Notes: generated by a model not told the origin, from the letters alone. A DNA stretch of 64,000 bases from Tilletia caries (GCA_032718865.1 JALUTQ010000026.1:124001-188000), one strand, 5' to 3'; counted from the first letter of the stretch, positions 23,086 to 35,123 are shown. Numbers and translations are program-made.

Positions 23086-25551
23086 AATCAACACCCACTG
23101 TGCATTTACCTCGCATTCGGATTGAAGAGGTGGTCCAGTTGATTTGAGCAAGGAGGAGGTTTGCCACTTGACAGCTCATAGTGACAACGACTCAGCTAAC
23201 GAGCTGATCTTTCTTTTCGTCTCTCTGCTCGATTCGATGATTCGATCCCACTTTTCCCACTGTCTGCTATCTGTGGCACAGCGTTTCTTCCTGACTATCA
23301 ATGAGTCCGCAGCACTCTTCTGGATGCATGGTTTGCCCTTGCTGGCTCAGAAACCCAGACCAAAGCGGCGAGCGGGATGACAAGGATTCAGCACAGCTTC
23401 CGTTAAGATGACTCCCGCCGTTTCGTGGTTATCACTGACTCCCCTTGAACCCTCTCCTGCCCGCTGACCCTTGTTCTCTCCCTTCACACCCAAATTCAGG
23501 CCGTCTTCCGACACTTGCCTCTGCGCCCCGACTCACATCGGGTTGAATAACATCCCGTCGTCGGTCCCTTCAACAAGGTAACACCTTCGTCGCCCGACAC
23601 CCAGTTCGGAGTGGGAAAAAGTGACCCTCCGCCTGAACCAACCGTGACGAACGTCTCAGCCACTCGGCCAAATCCGAAGCCGAAATCCGAAGGGATATCT
23701 TCCCGCCGTTTAACGCTCAAGACAAAGGACAACGAGAAAGCGCTTGGGTTTTGGAAGCTTCGGGGTGGGATGTCGGATGAGAGCTAAGTAAAAGCACGTA
23801 TGTACTTGCCGACTGGGACCCTTCGGCGACGTAACGAACGCTTGCTTGCGGACTTTCATCGTTTCAAGGTACGCGGGAGCAATGCATAGCGTACAGGGAT
23901 GATGTGATATGGCAACGACCTCTCCCTCGCGGCTGGGTACTGAGGCCGTCGTGTACTTGCCACAAACTGAAGTACGTCGATCACTGGCGTCGTTGTCCTG
24001 AGCAGGGAGCAACATCCAGCTCTCCAAGATCACTTGCACGTACGTACATACATTCTGAGCCGCTTCAACGCCTTCAGCGCTTCAACCAGCGACGGGGCAG
24101 AACGTTCCTGACTTGGGGTGCTGGGTGGGAGAGAATTTCGGTACAAAGGCGGTACGCGTGTCCAAAACGACGCAGTCACGCAGAAAAATTTCAAAGTCCG
24201 GACTCTCGAGCAGTCGAGCTTCCTTCCGCTCACACTCACATCGTAACGCTTCCCACCTGACTTCTTCTGGTCCGCCGGCCACCGCGTCCGCTGCGAGTGC
24301 ATCACTACGGGCCCAAATGACTTCCTTCTCCGCCCTCCTCGGTCATCTTCCAACATCCGAGCCCCGAGAACTACTGTGGTTGCGCAGCATTATTCAACTC
24401 CGGAAACATACGCGCTGGTCTCTTTTCCAGAGTGTTGTATCGCAGTGCGAAGAGCTGTGTTTCGACTTCAACCTCGTTCGGGCTTGCGGTACACATTGAA
24501 CCGCACAGGGAAAGGGCAGGCGTTACACTTCCGCTGCCATGTTGACCCCTCTTCACTTCACGCAGGCACTTCCGCTTTTTACTGATCTTTATTTCTATCT
24601 ATCTCTTTATCTGTTCGGGCCGACGATCATTTGATTGACAGGTTATCTTCTGGCTGTGTGCTCGGTGCCGTCCCTACTGCCGAACGGAGTTGTCCTTCGC
24701 GTCCAGGAAGTCGGGATGTAACTTCTCTTCACCGAGGTTGGATTCGTCGCACGTAATCTTGAGGAGCAGCACGCTGAAAACTGAATGCTGGATGCTGAAC
24801 CAGGCCCAAGTCGTCACTGGTGTCGCAACCGTACGATTTCACTGTTGCACTTCCAACTCCTGGTCAGTCCAAGTTCGTCCCCTTTGTTTGCTCTCCAGGC
24901 CGCTCCTTGACGATCAACTTCTCCTCTTGGGCAGTGGGCATCAGGTCTCGGTCCCTCGGCAAACCGGCACTTCAAGAGAAGATCATCCGTGCAACATCGG
25001 GCTTTCCACTCCGTCTTCGGATGCCCAAATCGGTGCCCTGCATCTTCTTCTTCTTCTTCCGGCCGCGAAATACTCGTGGAGTCGTATGTTGCCTCTGATA
25101 TCGCGCTCGCTCGCTCGCTGCTTTCCAGACTCCTCCCTCTACCGACCCTTAATCTCAGACGAGGCAAACGACGACATGGCTGACTTTCTTCTCACGGCCG
25201 GAGCCGCTCATGCAGCCAGGACGAGCAGGCATTGCTTGGTACTCTGTCGATATGGCCTCAATGGAGGACTGTTCCTACTGCATGACCTGCTCTTTGCAAT
25301 ACTTTGAGGCCCATCCGTGTCGAGAAACCGACCTTAAAAGGAGGATCGAAAGCACAAGGAAGTCCATCTGTTCATCTTCACCCAGATCATACCCCAATAC
25401 CCTCCTTCTTCTTCTTCTTCTCCTCCTCTTCTCTGGGTTATCCTCCCTTTCCTTCGAATACCCCGTATCCGCAGCACACTAGAGCCACCTTCCTCTCCCG
25501 CATTCCAGAATCCCAGACTCAAGAACCTCACGAAGAAGATACAAGCACGCC
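23086..25551. other. Intergenic region upstream of first mucin-like gene; part of duplicated unit
   Basis: No supported gene. From about 23973 rightwards this DNA is similar to the DNA starting near 28546 (for example agcagggag..ccagctctcc.agatcacttgcacgta and, later, cgaacggagttgtcctt), so it is the 5' part of duplication unit A. It holds the promoter of the gene at 25552. Confidence 0.55.
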
Positions 25552-27691
25552 ATGTCCAACTACCGGCGCGGTTCCCGAACCTCGAGTTCCATCCTCATTG
25601 CAGCTGCCCTCTTCAGCCAGCACGCCAGTGCAGCCATCGTCCCTCAAAGTTTCCGCGGCTTGCGCTCCGTTGCACCCGCTGCCGAGCTCGCAGCCCCGAT
25701 CAACGACCTGTTGATCTTGAGGTCGGTCGACGATGTGCACAACCAAGCTCGCGGCTTGGGAGTTACTGTGCCTGCAGTGGCCACTGTTACCATCGGGTCC
25801 GCAACCGTCCCAGTCGCGGTTACTACCACAGTCGCGATTTCCGCGACCGTGCTTCCGGCGGTCACTGTTGCATCGGTCACTGTCCCTGCTGTGGCTGTGA
25901 GCGCCACAGTCCCCAGCATCCTCCCGACGACCGACCTAGTGACTGCATCGGTCGCGCTGCCAGCGGTCACTGCCCCTGTTGAGATCCCAACGACCTCAGT
26001 TGAGGTCGTCATCCCAAGCACCTCAGTCGAGGTCATCGTTCCGACCCAGATAGCGACTGCCACGGTCGCGGTGCCAGAGGTCACTGCCCCTGTCGAGATC
26101 CCAACCACCTCGGTTGAGGTCACAATCCCCATCGAGACTGTGACTGCCACGGCTTCGGTGCCAGAAGTCACCGTCCCTGTCGACATCCCAACCTCCTCAG
26201 TCGAGGACATCATCCCGACTGTGACAGCGACTACCACGGTCGCGCTGCCAGAAATTACTGTCCCTGTCGAGCTCCCAACCACCACAGACTTGGTCATTCT
26301 TCCCACCGAGACAGTGCCTACCATTCCCACCTTGCCAGAGGTTACTGTCCCCGCCACCACAGCAGTGGGAACCACTGCCGCTCCAACGACTGCTTCCTGT
26401 ATGTGTACTCTGTGACTCTCTCCAAGCGACGAGACCTATGCTGACCCCATCGTATGCGATCGCCTATGCAGCTACGGCAGTCGCCACGACTTCGACATCT
26501 CAGGCGGTTACATCCTCCGCTCCCGTCTCAAGCTCCGCCGCATCATCTTCTACCAGTGCTGTGCCTACCTCCAGCGTCGCGCCTACTTCCAGCGTCAGCG
26601 CATCTACCAGCGTTGCCACTACCGCTGTGCCTACGTCCAGCGTCGCGCCTACTTCCAGCGTCAGCGCATCTACCAGCGTGACGCCCGGTACCAGCGTTGC
26701 CACCAGCGTTGCCACCACTTCTGTGCCTACGTCCAGCATCGCGCCTACGTCCAGCGTCGCGCCTACTTCCAGCGTCAGCGCATCTACCAGCGTTGCCACT
26801 ACCGCTGTGCCTACCTCCAGCATCGCGCCTACTTCCAGCGTCAGCGCATCTACCAGTGTGAAGCCCAGCACCAGCGTTGCCAGCACTGTTGTGCCAACCT
26901 CCAGCTCCAGCACATCCACCAGCGTGAAGCCCAGCACCAGCGTTGCCACCACTGCTGTGCCAACCTCCAGCGCCAGCACATCCACCAGCGTCAAGCCCGC
27001 GACTAGCAGTGTCATTACCAGCATCAAGCCTACTACTACGGCCGTGTCCTCCACCACCATCAAGCCCACTACTAGCGCCGCGTCGACGACCATCATCAAG
27101 CCTACCACTACCGCTGTATCCTCCACCAGCGTTAAGCCCACTACTAGCGCCGCGTCGGCGACCAGCGTCAAGCCCACGACCAGCACTGTCATTACCAGTG
27201 TCAAGCCGTCAACCAGCGTTGCTCCCTCCACCAGCGTGAAGCCGACAACCAGCAGTGTCATTACCAGTGTCAAGCCCACAACCAGTGTTGCTCCCTCCAC
27301 CAGTGTTAAGCCCACCACCAGCGTTAAGCCCACCACCAGTGTCAAGCCCACCACCAGTATCAAGCCGACCACTAGTGTCAAGCCCACCACCAGTGTGAAG
27401 CCCACTACGGTCGTGAAGCCTACGACCACTAAGAAGGCCACAACCAGTATCAAGCCCACTACGGTCGTGAAGCCCACGACCACTAAGAAGGCCACAACCA
27501 GTGTCAAGCCTACTACGGTCGTTAAGCCTGCGACCACTAAGAAGGCCACAACCAGTGTCAAGCCCGCTACGGTCGTGAAGCCTACCACCACCAAGAAGGC
27601 CACAACCAGTGTCAAGCCCGCTACGGTCGTGAAGCCTACCACCACCACTTTGAGGTCCACGACCACTGTAAAGGCTACCAAGGCTGCCTGA
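25552..27691 (+). CDS. Secreted Thr/Ser/Val-rich mucin-like protein, copy A
   Basis: 688 residues from two exons, 25552-26398 and 26472-27691 (73-nt intron). Signal peptide: basic start MSNYRRGSRTSSS, hydrophobic ILIAAALFS, cleavage near ASA at residue ~28. A short conserved head (PQSFRGLRS..RSVDDVHNQ) is followed, in exon 1, by Val/Thr/Pro repeats of the type PEVTVPVEIPTTSVEV. Exon 2 carries Ser-rich repeats (PTSSVAPTSSVSASTSV) and then many SVKPTT units with KKATT inserts. There is no hydrophobic C-terminal tail, so no GPI anchor; the protein should be secreted and heavily O-mannosylated. Paralogue of the gene at 30081: head, intron position and KPTT exon are shared, but the exon-1 repeat block is different. 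The minus strand is also open over exon 2 because of the codon pattern and is not a gene. Confidence 0.85.
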
Positions 27692-28137
27692 TGCGCCATC
27701 AATTTTCGGCTACTCCTGGAGCAGGCTTGGAACGCCACCCTTCTCTCACAGAACGATCAAGTAAAGGCTCATCACCCCAATACATTTCCCTACTCAGGCC
27801 GTCAATGATTTGCATCCGGTCAACGGCTTCTTCTTCTTCTGTGTCTTCTCCCTGTAGCAAGGCACAAACATTTGGACTTCCTCTTTCTGTACATCATGGG
27901 CTGCGATGTCACCAAACGTCACACACCTTCGTTCGCAATTCAATGGAAATGTCTTCTTTTTAACTTCAACAGTAGTCGACAGAAGTGCGTCTACACTCTA
28001 CTTCTGGACGTTCTGAGACATATGCTACTTCTGGACGTTCTGATACATATGGGAACTCTGGGGATATATATATATTCAGTATGTTCCAAATATGTGCAAG
28101 TGGAGAAGGAGATAAACAAGAACGGGTGATTCAGCAT
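27692..28137. other. 3' flank of mucin-like gene A
   Basis: 446 bases between convergent features. Contains short direct repeats (ctacttctggacgttctga twice, 27999-28041) and a TA-rich patch near 28063-28073. No gene seen. Confidence 0.35.
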
Positions 28138-28490
28138 TCAGGAGCTCATCGCATTGCAAATATCCTGAGCCTCGCCGACGTGTTCGCTGTATCGGTCACG
28201 GTAAGCGCTTCCCTGGACAGCTTGGCACTGCGACCCAACGTTCTAGAAAAGGACGGGATAGATTGTGCATTTTGCGAGGGAAAAAGGGGCCCCTGATAAG
28301 TAGTGAGTGGGGAGGAGGAACGGCAAGTGATATAGGTGCGCTGACCGAGGCTCCCAGCCATCGATGTTGACCACCAGAAATTAGCCAGCGAGCGACTTGG
28401 GGGATGTGAAGTAATGTCAGGTCAAACACTCATAGGAAGGGGAGGGATCGACGTCGGCGGCATCATCGGGATTAGTGTACAAGATTGATT
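28138..28490 (-). pseudogene. Truncated 3' fragment of lysozyme-like gene
   Basis: Matches the last exons of the intact gene at 31998-33141. The final exon is preserved as a readable segment (VGSQCQAVQGSAYRDRYSE.. to a TGA at 28138-28140), the preceding exon is recognisable around WEPR and VNIDGW, and traces of the exon before that reach about 28490. The donor after the VNIDGWE exon and part of that exon are altered. There is no upstream part: the next sequence is the start of duplication unit B. It is a leftover of the tandem duplication and should make no functional protein. Confidence 0.8.
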
Positions 28491-30080
28491 GGATGCGATG
28501 AGCAAGATGCTTGTGAGAGGGAGTAGGACGGCCATATCTGATATCCGATCACTCTGGGCCGTTGTCCTGAGCAGGGAGCGAGACCCAGCTCTCCGAGATC
28601 ACTTGCACGTAGGTACATTCATGAGCAAGTTTCAACGCTTCAACGCTCCATGCAACAGCGACCAAGCAGAACCTTGACTTCCCCTTCCGGACCTTGGTGG
28701 ATTGGGAGAACGCTGAGGAAGTTTCGGTAAAAAAGCGGTACGCGTACATATGTATCGGGAGCGACGAGAGGGTTCGAAGTCCGGCCTCGAGCTTCCTTCC
28801 GCTCACACTCACAACGCTCTCCCCCTGACTACTTCTGGCCCACCACGTCTGCTGCGGGTCCATCCCTGCGGTCTCAAACGCTTCCTTCTCCGCCTCGCTC
28901 GCTCATCTCCCAAAATCCGGGCCCCGCCCGACGATTACTACTGTCGTTGCACAGATTATTCAACTCCGGAAACACACATTCTGGTCCCTTTCTTCCAGGC
29001 GTTGGTCGCAGAGATCCGTGTTTCGACCTCAACCTCGTTCGGGCTTGCAGCACACATTGGAACGCGCAGGGAAGGGCAGGCGTTATCCTTCCGCTGCCAT
29101 GTTGACCCCTTTCCGTTCTCTCAGGCACTTTCGCTTTTGCTGATCTTCATCGCTATATTTGATCCGTCCAGACCGACGATCTCTGCGTTCAGTGCCACGA
29201 TACCGCCATGACTCTCGAACGGAGTTGTCCTTTGCGTCCACGAAGTTGGGATGTAACTTTTCTCCAGTGAGGTTGGACTCCTGACCCTGACTCGCGATTT
29301 TGGGGAGCCTGGGCACGCTGAATGCTGAACGAGGTCCAGGTCATCATTGCTACATACTTAGTGTCGCTCTTTGCAGAGTTTCACGGTCGCATTCCCAAAT
29401 ACTGGTCAGTCCGAATTTGTTACCTTTGTTTGCTATCCCAGGCCGCTCTCTGACGGGCAATTTTTTCTCTCACGCCTCGCTACTCCCGGTATTACTTCCC
29501 AGACATTATCCGCACAGCTCGGTTTCCCACTCCGTCTTCGGATCCCAAATGCGCGCTGCGCATGAGCCGCGAGAGTTGGCCTGCATCATCAATCATCTTC
29601 TGTCCGCCAAATCTCATTGAGGCGTATGTTGCCTCTGGTACCACGCTGGCTCGCTCGCTGCTCTCCAGACTCCTCTCTCTCCCGACCTTCAATCTCAGAC
29701 GAGGCAAACGACGACATGGCTGACTTTCTTCTCAAGGCCAGAGTCGTCCATCAGCCAGAACGAGCAGCCATTGCTCGGGACTCTGTCGATATGGTTTCAA
29801 TGGAGGACCGTTGCTACTGCAGGAACTGCTTCCTTCGATATTTTGAGGCCTATCCGTGTCGACAAACCGACCTTAAAACGAGATCCAAAGCACCGGCAGA
29901 TCTATTGGTTCGTATTCTCCCAGATCATACCCAACCACCCTCCTTCTTTTCCTCCTCTTCTCTTCCTCATCCTCCTCCTCCCTCAAATACCCTGCATCCG
30001 CTGCACACTAGAGCCACCTCTCTCTCCCTCATTCCAGAATCCCACATTCACGAACATCAAGAAGAAGATACAAGCACGCC
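28491..30080. other. 5' flank of second mucin-like gene (unit B)
   Basis: 1.6 kb with no supported gene. It corresponds to 23973-25551 with many substitutions and small gaps, and contains the promoter of the gene at 30081. Confidence 0.5.
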
Positions 30081-31484
30081 ATGTCCAACTACCGGCGCGG
30101 TTCTCGAACCTCGAGTTCCATCCTCATTGCAACTGCCCTCTTCAGTCAGCACGCCAATGCAGGAATCATCCCTCAAAGCTTCCGCGGCCTGCGCTCCATT
30201 GCAACCGTCGCCGAGCTCGCAGCCCCAATCACCGGCCTGTTGACCTTGAGGTCGGTCGACGATGTGCACAACCAAGTTCGCGGCTGGGGAGATGGTTTGT
30301 TTGTAGCCGCCAGGGCCGATGTGCTAGAGGTGGGAGAGGTCCCAGAGGTCACGACTACCACAGCCGAGGTCGTTCTCCCCACCGAGACAGACGTTGTCAC
30401 GGCCACGGAGCCTGAGGTCACAGCCACCGCCACCGAGGTCATTCTTCCCACCGAGACAGACGTTGTCACGGCCACGGAGCCTGAGGTTACAGCCACCGCC
30501 ACCGAGGTCATTCTTCCCACCGAGACAGACGTTGTCACGGACACGGAGCCTGAGGTTACAGCCACCGCCACCGAGGTCATTCTTCCCACCGAGACGGACG
30601 TTGTCACGGCTACGGAGCCTGAGGTTACAGCCACCGCCACCGAGGTCATTCTTCCCACCGAGACAGACGTTGTCACGGCCACGGAGCCTGAGGTTACAGC
30701 CACCGCCACCGAGGTCATTCTTCCCACCGAGACAGTCGTTGAGACGGCCACGGAGCCTGAGGTCACTGCTACCTGTATGTGGTCGTGTTAGGGATATTTC
30801 CAAGCGACGAGACCTATGCTGACCCCACCATACACGATTGCCCCTGCAGCTACGGCAATTGACACGACTACTACCATTAAGGAAGTTACATCTTCCGCTT
30901 CGGTCTCAACCTCCACCGCATCATCTTCTACTATTGCTGTGCCCGCGTCCACCGTCAGTGCATCCACCAGCGTGAAGCCGACGACCAGCAGTGTCACTAC
31001 CAGCGTCAAGCCTACCACAACCGTTGTGTCCTCCACCAGCGTCAAGCCCACGACCAGTGTCAAGCCCACTACGAGTGTCAAGCCTACGACCAGCATCAAG
31101 CCTACGACCAGTGTGAAGCCCACTACGAGTGTCAAGCCCACGACTAGTGTCAAGCCTACCACTACTAAGAAGCCCACGACCAGTGTCAAGCCTACCACCA
31201 CTAAGAAGCCCACCACCACTGGGAAGCCCACTACGGTCGTCAAGCCTACCACGACTAAGAAGCCCACGAGCAGTGTCAAGCCTACCACCACTAAGAAGCC
31301 CACCACCACTGGGAAGCCTGCTACGATCGTCAAGCCTACCACGACTAAGAAGCCCACCACCACCGGCAAGCCCGCTACGGTCGTGAAGCCTACCACGACT
31401 AAGAAGCCCACCACCACCGGCAAGCCCGCTACGGTCGTGAAGCCTACCACCACTGCGAAATCTACCACAGCCAAGGCTGCCTGA
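30081..31484 (+). CDS. Secreted Thr-rich mucin-like protein, copy B
   Basis: 442 residues from two exons, 30081-30774 and 30850-31484 (75-nt intron at the same phase and place as in copy A). The signal peptide and head are nearly the same as in copy A (MSNYRRGSRTSSSILIATAL, cleavage near ANA). Exon 1 then carries five near-identical 23-residue repeats, unit around EVTATATEVILPTETDVV. Exon 2 is made of SVKPTT and TTKKPTTTGKPATVV units and ends in AKAA without a GPI tail. Expected role: secreted, highly O-glycosylated extracellular or wall-matrix protein. The Lys-rich repeat exon makes the C-terminal half strongly basic and exon 1 acidic, so the two halves could interact electrostatically (inference). 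Confidence 0.85.
30414..30759 (+). repeat. Five tandem 69-bp coding repeats
   Basis: Five in-frame copies of a 69-bp unit beginning gaggt(c/t)acagccaccgcc differ at only a few bases, far more alike than the KPTT repeats in exon 2. This indicates recent expansion by slippage or unequal exchange. Confidence 0.88.
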
Positions 31485-31997
31485 GCGCCATCAATCTTCG
31501 CCTGCTTCAGCAGCAAGCTTGATGCGCCGTCTTCTTTCTCTTAGAGTGGTTTGAGCGGAGGCTCATCGTCCTGGTTTCTTCCTAGCCATCTGCGCGTCAG
31601 CAGCTGCACTCAACGGCTTCCCCCTACCGTCAAGGCTACGCATCATCTTCACTAGATCACACACCACTCCTCCACTTTCACTTTTGGTCACCTTCGCGAG
31701 CGTTCACGGTCACACAGTCAAGGGTTTTCTTCTTCTTCTTCTGTTGCTTCATCCTGGATCTCAAGGCACATCCATTTGGACTCATCCTATCTGTACTTCA
31801 TATTCAACGTCTCCGAACTTCACCCACCTTCTTGTGCAATCAATCGAATTATCTTCCTTTCAAGTTCAACGCTTCAACAGTCAAGAGAAGTATGTTGGCG
31901 ATCTGATTCAGGACTTCTGAAAGCGTATATAAGTATGTCCAGAATACAAGTAACCTTGGAGAGAAGGGGAAGAGTCAGGGAGCGAAGAGCGGGTGAA
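31485..31997. other. Convergent intergenic region
   Basis: 513 bases between the stop of mucin-like gene B and the stop of the lysozyme-like gene. A CTT-rich tract lies at 31727-31743. No gene seen. Confidence 0.35.
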
Positions 31998-33141
31998 TCA
32001 GAAGCCCATCGCACTGCAAATATCCTGAGCTTGGCCGACGTGCTCGTTGTATCGGTCAGGGTAAGCGCTTCCCTGGACAGCTTGGCACAGCGACCCAACG
32101 TCCTAGCGAAGGAAGGAACCATCAGCTTTTGCGGAAAATGCGCTGCTGGTAGTAGCGGGGACGAGGAAAGGCGCCAGTAGAAGTACTCACCGTGGTCTCC
32201 CAGCCATTGATGTTGACCATCTTGTCCAGGAATTGGGCGGCGGCCGACTGGGGGTCCACTACGGTGCGTGAAGCACATTGAATGTTATATGTCAGGTCCA
32301 ACACCCATAGTGAAGGGATCGATCTGGTACTCACTGTCAGCGGCAACATTGGGGTAGTATGTGACTCGTTGCTGAAAGACTCCAACGGAGTCGTAGTCGC
32401 TCGAGACGGCGTCATATTGGTAGTTGAAGGACTCGGCGACGTCGGAGTTGGCGCTGCAGAAGAGTAAAGGAAGAACGGTCAGTCATCACTTCGATACTTT
32501 TTAGGACCAGGTACACTGACTAGTTGAGTAGGTTCGCTTCGGTGATTCCGGTACAGATTGCCGCCAAGCAAGCTTGACGTGGTAAACCCTTTGCGCGGAC
32601 AGCCTTGGCGATTTGGTAGGCGTGTGCAGTCTGGAGAGCATTCCACCCGCTCAGCAAGCCGGGCGAGCTCTGGCAACACTGCTCGACAAGAAGAAGCAAA
32701 AAGGTATCTCAGATGCGACGAGCAAGCAATACACCAACAGCTTACTTAGAAAGATTGCTCACCTGAACTTCGTCCCCGCCCGGGCAAAGGTTTGCTGGGT
32801 TAGGGTTACCAGCGCATCCAAGGGTCGGCCCACAGGCTCCGGCGACACCATTGCAGTTGGACCAGGTGCAGCACTGATTTAGAAAAAGCATGACAGGATC
32901 GGTCAGTCCCCGAAATGACATGCTATGTATGTCCTTCCGAACTCGAAAATTCTCTACTCACCTGGATGGTGTCGTCACCAGGACAGAGATTGGCGGCATC
33001 GCTGGACCCACCGTTACCACTGCAGCTCGAAGTGCTGATACATTCACCGACCAAACCACGGGTGTTGATGCAGGATTGAACAGCGCCGGTCAGAGAGACT
33101 GAGGTGATAGCAAGGATAACGGAGGCAAAACGAAGCTGCAT
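31998..33141 (-). CDS. Secreted lysozyme/lytic-transglycosylase-like protein with Cys-rich N-terminal modules
   Basis: 246 residues from six exons: 33141-32962, 32873-32763, 32678-32521, 32453-32335, 32258-32191 and 32102-31998. Signal peptide near residues 1-20 (MQLRFASVILAITSVSLTGA). Two Cys-rich modules follow (ECISTSSC..NLCPGDDTIQCC and ..LGCAGN..NLCPGGDEVQCC), a pattern I associate with fungal peptidoglycan-active secreted proteins. The C-terminal ~145 residues resemble the lysozyme-like domain common in actinobacteria: an AYQIAKAVRAKGLPRQA helix, a Glu in GITEANLLN where the catalytic acid is expected, DSVGVFQQR, and QAVQGSAYPDRYNEH. Proposed activity: cleavage of bacterial peptidoglycan glycan strands outside the cell. 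Active-site and family assignment are by motif memory. A TATA-like box lies 111-119 nt upstream. A broken copy lies at 28138-28490. Confidence 0.82.
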
Positions 33142-35123
33142 AGTGAAGGTCAAGGATGAAAATCAGAGGTGTGAAGGGGCGGATGGTAAAATGTGTATGG
33201 GAGGAGTTGGAGTTGGAGGAGAACCAACGATTCCGAGAGGAAACTTCGTTGCTTTTTATACACTCCCAGCTCGCCCATCGGCTGTGGCTTTCGCGAGGCG
33301 TGATCAGCAGCTGGACTGAGTACTGAGGTGCCGTACATCAAGCGGCGCACCATTCATAGCCTCACCGACCTCCAAACGCTACCGACAAACGTGCACCTTC
33401 CCCTCCGCGACGCTAGGACATCCAAAATGACGATCTTGAAATTGTGACGGGTGTCGTCGCTGTGCCGCTGGGGAGGGAAGGATCTACATACGACGTCCCC
33501 ACTCCCCATGCTCCGAATATATTTTGCTGGGGCCTGCGGGCGCAATCGATTGAGGAGATCGTTCCTGAAAACGACGTCGCTTATTGGAGGTTCCAACTAA
33601 CCGGCCTGTATGTTGGACGAGACACTGCTAGATGCTAAGTAGTGCTAAGTGCTGAGCGATGCTGAGCGATGAGCGCTCGCTGGATGCTGGGCGCATTTCA
33701 CTATTGAGTATTGAGGCGACGCCTTGACTTGTAGAGGCGAAAGATCTATCTGCCCTCGCTTCCAAATGCAAAGAATTGAGCTCGCGGTACGTTCCAGTGG
33801 CGCTCGTTTACGTAATGAAACCAATTTCACTGTACTACCGCAACAAACGGAGAGGAAATGTTTCCTGGTCGTATAATAAGCCTACGGATTACGTATAATG
33901 TATAATAGGGGGCCTGCAGTCTGCACCGTGAGCGCGTGGGCGATTCTTTGTGCGGAACATGGAAGTTGAGGTATTCGCTTGGAGTTTCGCGATTCCGGAG
34001 CCTTGTATGTGTTGGGGGCTGGGGCTATGCTGGGCGAAGCGGAGGGAAGGCGAACTATCGGAACACGGACATGAACTGCTCGCTAGTACTTATGTGGTGA
34101 ATAGACACCACAAACGTCGACCGCAGCAAAACGTGGTAGGGGCGAACGACAAACGACAAATAAATGACAAACGACGGCAGACGTCATGCGTCCGGTGCGT
34201 GGAGCGATGGTTATGAGGATATACGAGGCGTTGAGGCGGTGAGGAAGATGCCGCCTCTACTTCTCTGCAGATACTTGTGCGTGCATAGACGTCCAACAGA
34301 AGCGCCTTGCAGTTTTCCGTGCAGTAGCATGGTAGTGTGTGCAGCATGATGCATGATTATTACATGATTAATGATTAGCGACGTGCGGGACTCGGAAGAG
34401 TCCGACCAACCAAAGGGAACAAAGGGCATGTTGTCGGTGTTCTCTGCGAACCTTGTGACTGCTTCCTCGCCTTCGATGTGTGTATACACAGCGTGCGGTC
34501 ATCTCACTTCTGGCTAAAAGGAAAAAACGCTTCAGCGCTCCAGGCTGCTAGTTAGGACGTCATGCGTCGTCGAGAAAAGGTCAAAGCGTGACCGCGTGAC
34601 GATATTGGGCATCATGATCCGTGGTATCAGGTCTTGGACGGTTTCCACCTCTTCGCGATTGCTTCTACTACGCTGTACTTATAATATATATCGAGAATAG
34701 CACATAGCTATAGAGAGCGAGGAAGGAAGGGATAAAGGAAGGGTTGTATTGCCAGCGCGAGCGAGAGCGGAGAGAATATACTGGGTGCTGATGCACTGAT
34801 GTTACAAGTCAACACATGGCTGTGACCATGGCGAGAAAATAGCGAACCGGTACCATACAAATTCGGAAAGGAAGGTGGGGGAGGGTAGTTGGGCTGATGA
34901 TGTCAACAGTCGAAGATCTTGTTGCAGATGCTTGACCACTGGAACGGGGTGAGCGAGCATCGAAAGTGAATCCAAGAAGGTCGAACAGAAACGAGCGAGA
35001 TCGAAAGTCCAGACGCAAGGAGAATCTGATGTTCGGATAGCGTTGCCAGCGGAGGTGAACGGAGAGGAGTGGCCTTGACAAGGATGATCTTGATGACCGC
35101 ATTTAAATTTGATCTTGCTAGGA
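33142..35123. other. Intergenic region, no gene seen
   Basis: 2.0 kb between two minus-strand genes. It holds the upstream region of the lysozyme-like gene, short degenerate repeats (gatgctgagcgatgagcg-type near 33636-33690; acgacaaa-type near 34145-34180) and AT-rich patches near 33870-33910 and 34676-34690. Open frames are short and without recognisable motifs. Confidence 0.4.
33252..33260 (-). promoter_or_regulatory. TATA-like box (TATAAAAAG)
   Basis: TATAAAAAG on the minus strand, about 110 nt upstream of the ATG at 33141 of the lysozyme-like gene. Confidence 0.5.

Larger units (their letters stand above)
23973..28490 (+). repeat. Tandem segmental duplication, unit A
   Basis: Runs from near 23973 through the mucin-like gene at 25552 to a 3' fragment of the lysozyme-like gene (28138-28490). 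It pairs with unit B (28546-~32375) in the same orientation: 5' flank, signal peptide exon, intron, Lys/Pro/Thr repeat exon and 3' flank all correspond in order. Limits are read by eye and may be off by tens of bases. Confidence 0.8.
28546..32375 (+). repeat. Tandem segmental duplication, unit B
   Basis: Second copy of the unit described at 23973-28490, about 4.6 kb downstream and in direct orientation. It includes the mucin-like gene at 30081 and the 3' half of the intact lysozyme-like gene. Right limit estimated from the last similarity to the fragment near 28490. Confidence 0.78.

Noticed and set aside
26500..27738. Minus-strand open frame of 412 codons opposite the mucin-like exon
   Set aside because: It is a Val/Leu/Thr repeat mirror of the KPTT codons on the + strand; the + strand has a signal peptide, a paralogue and conserved splicing.
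30414..30759. Regular 69-bp repeats considered as a CRISPR-like or minisatellite array
   Set aside because: No spacers, units are contiguous and in frame with the secreted protein; this is a eukaryotic coding repeat.
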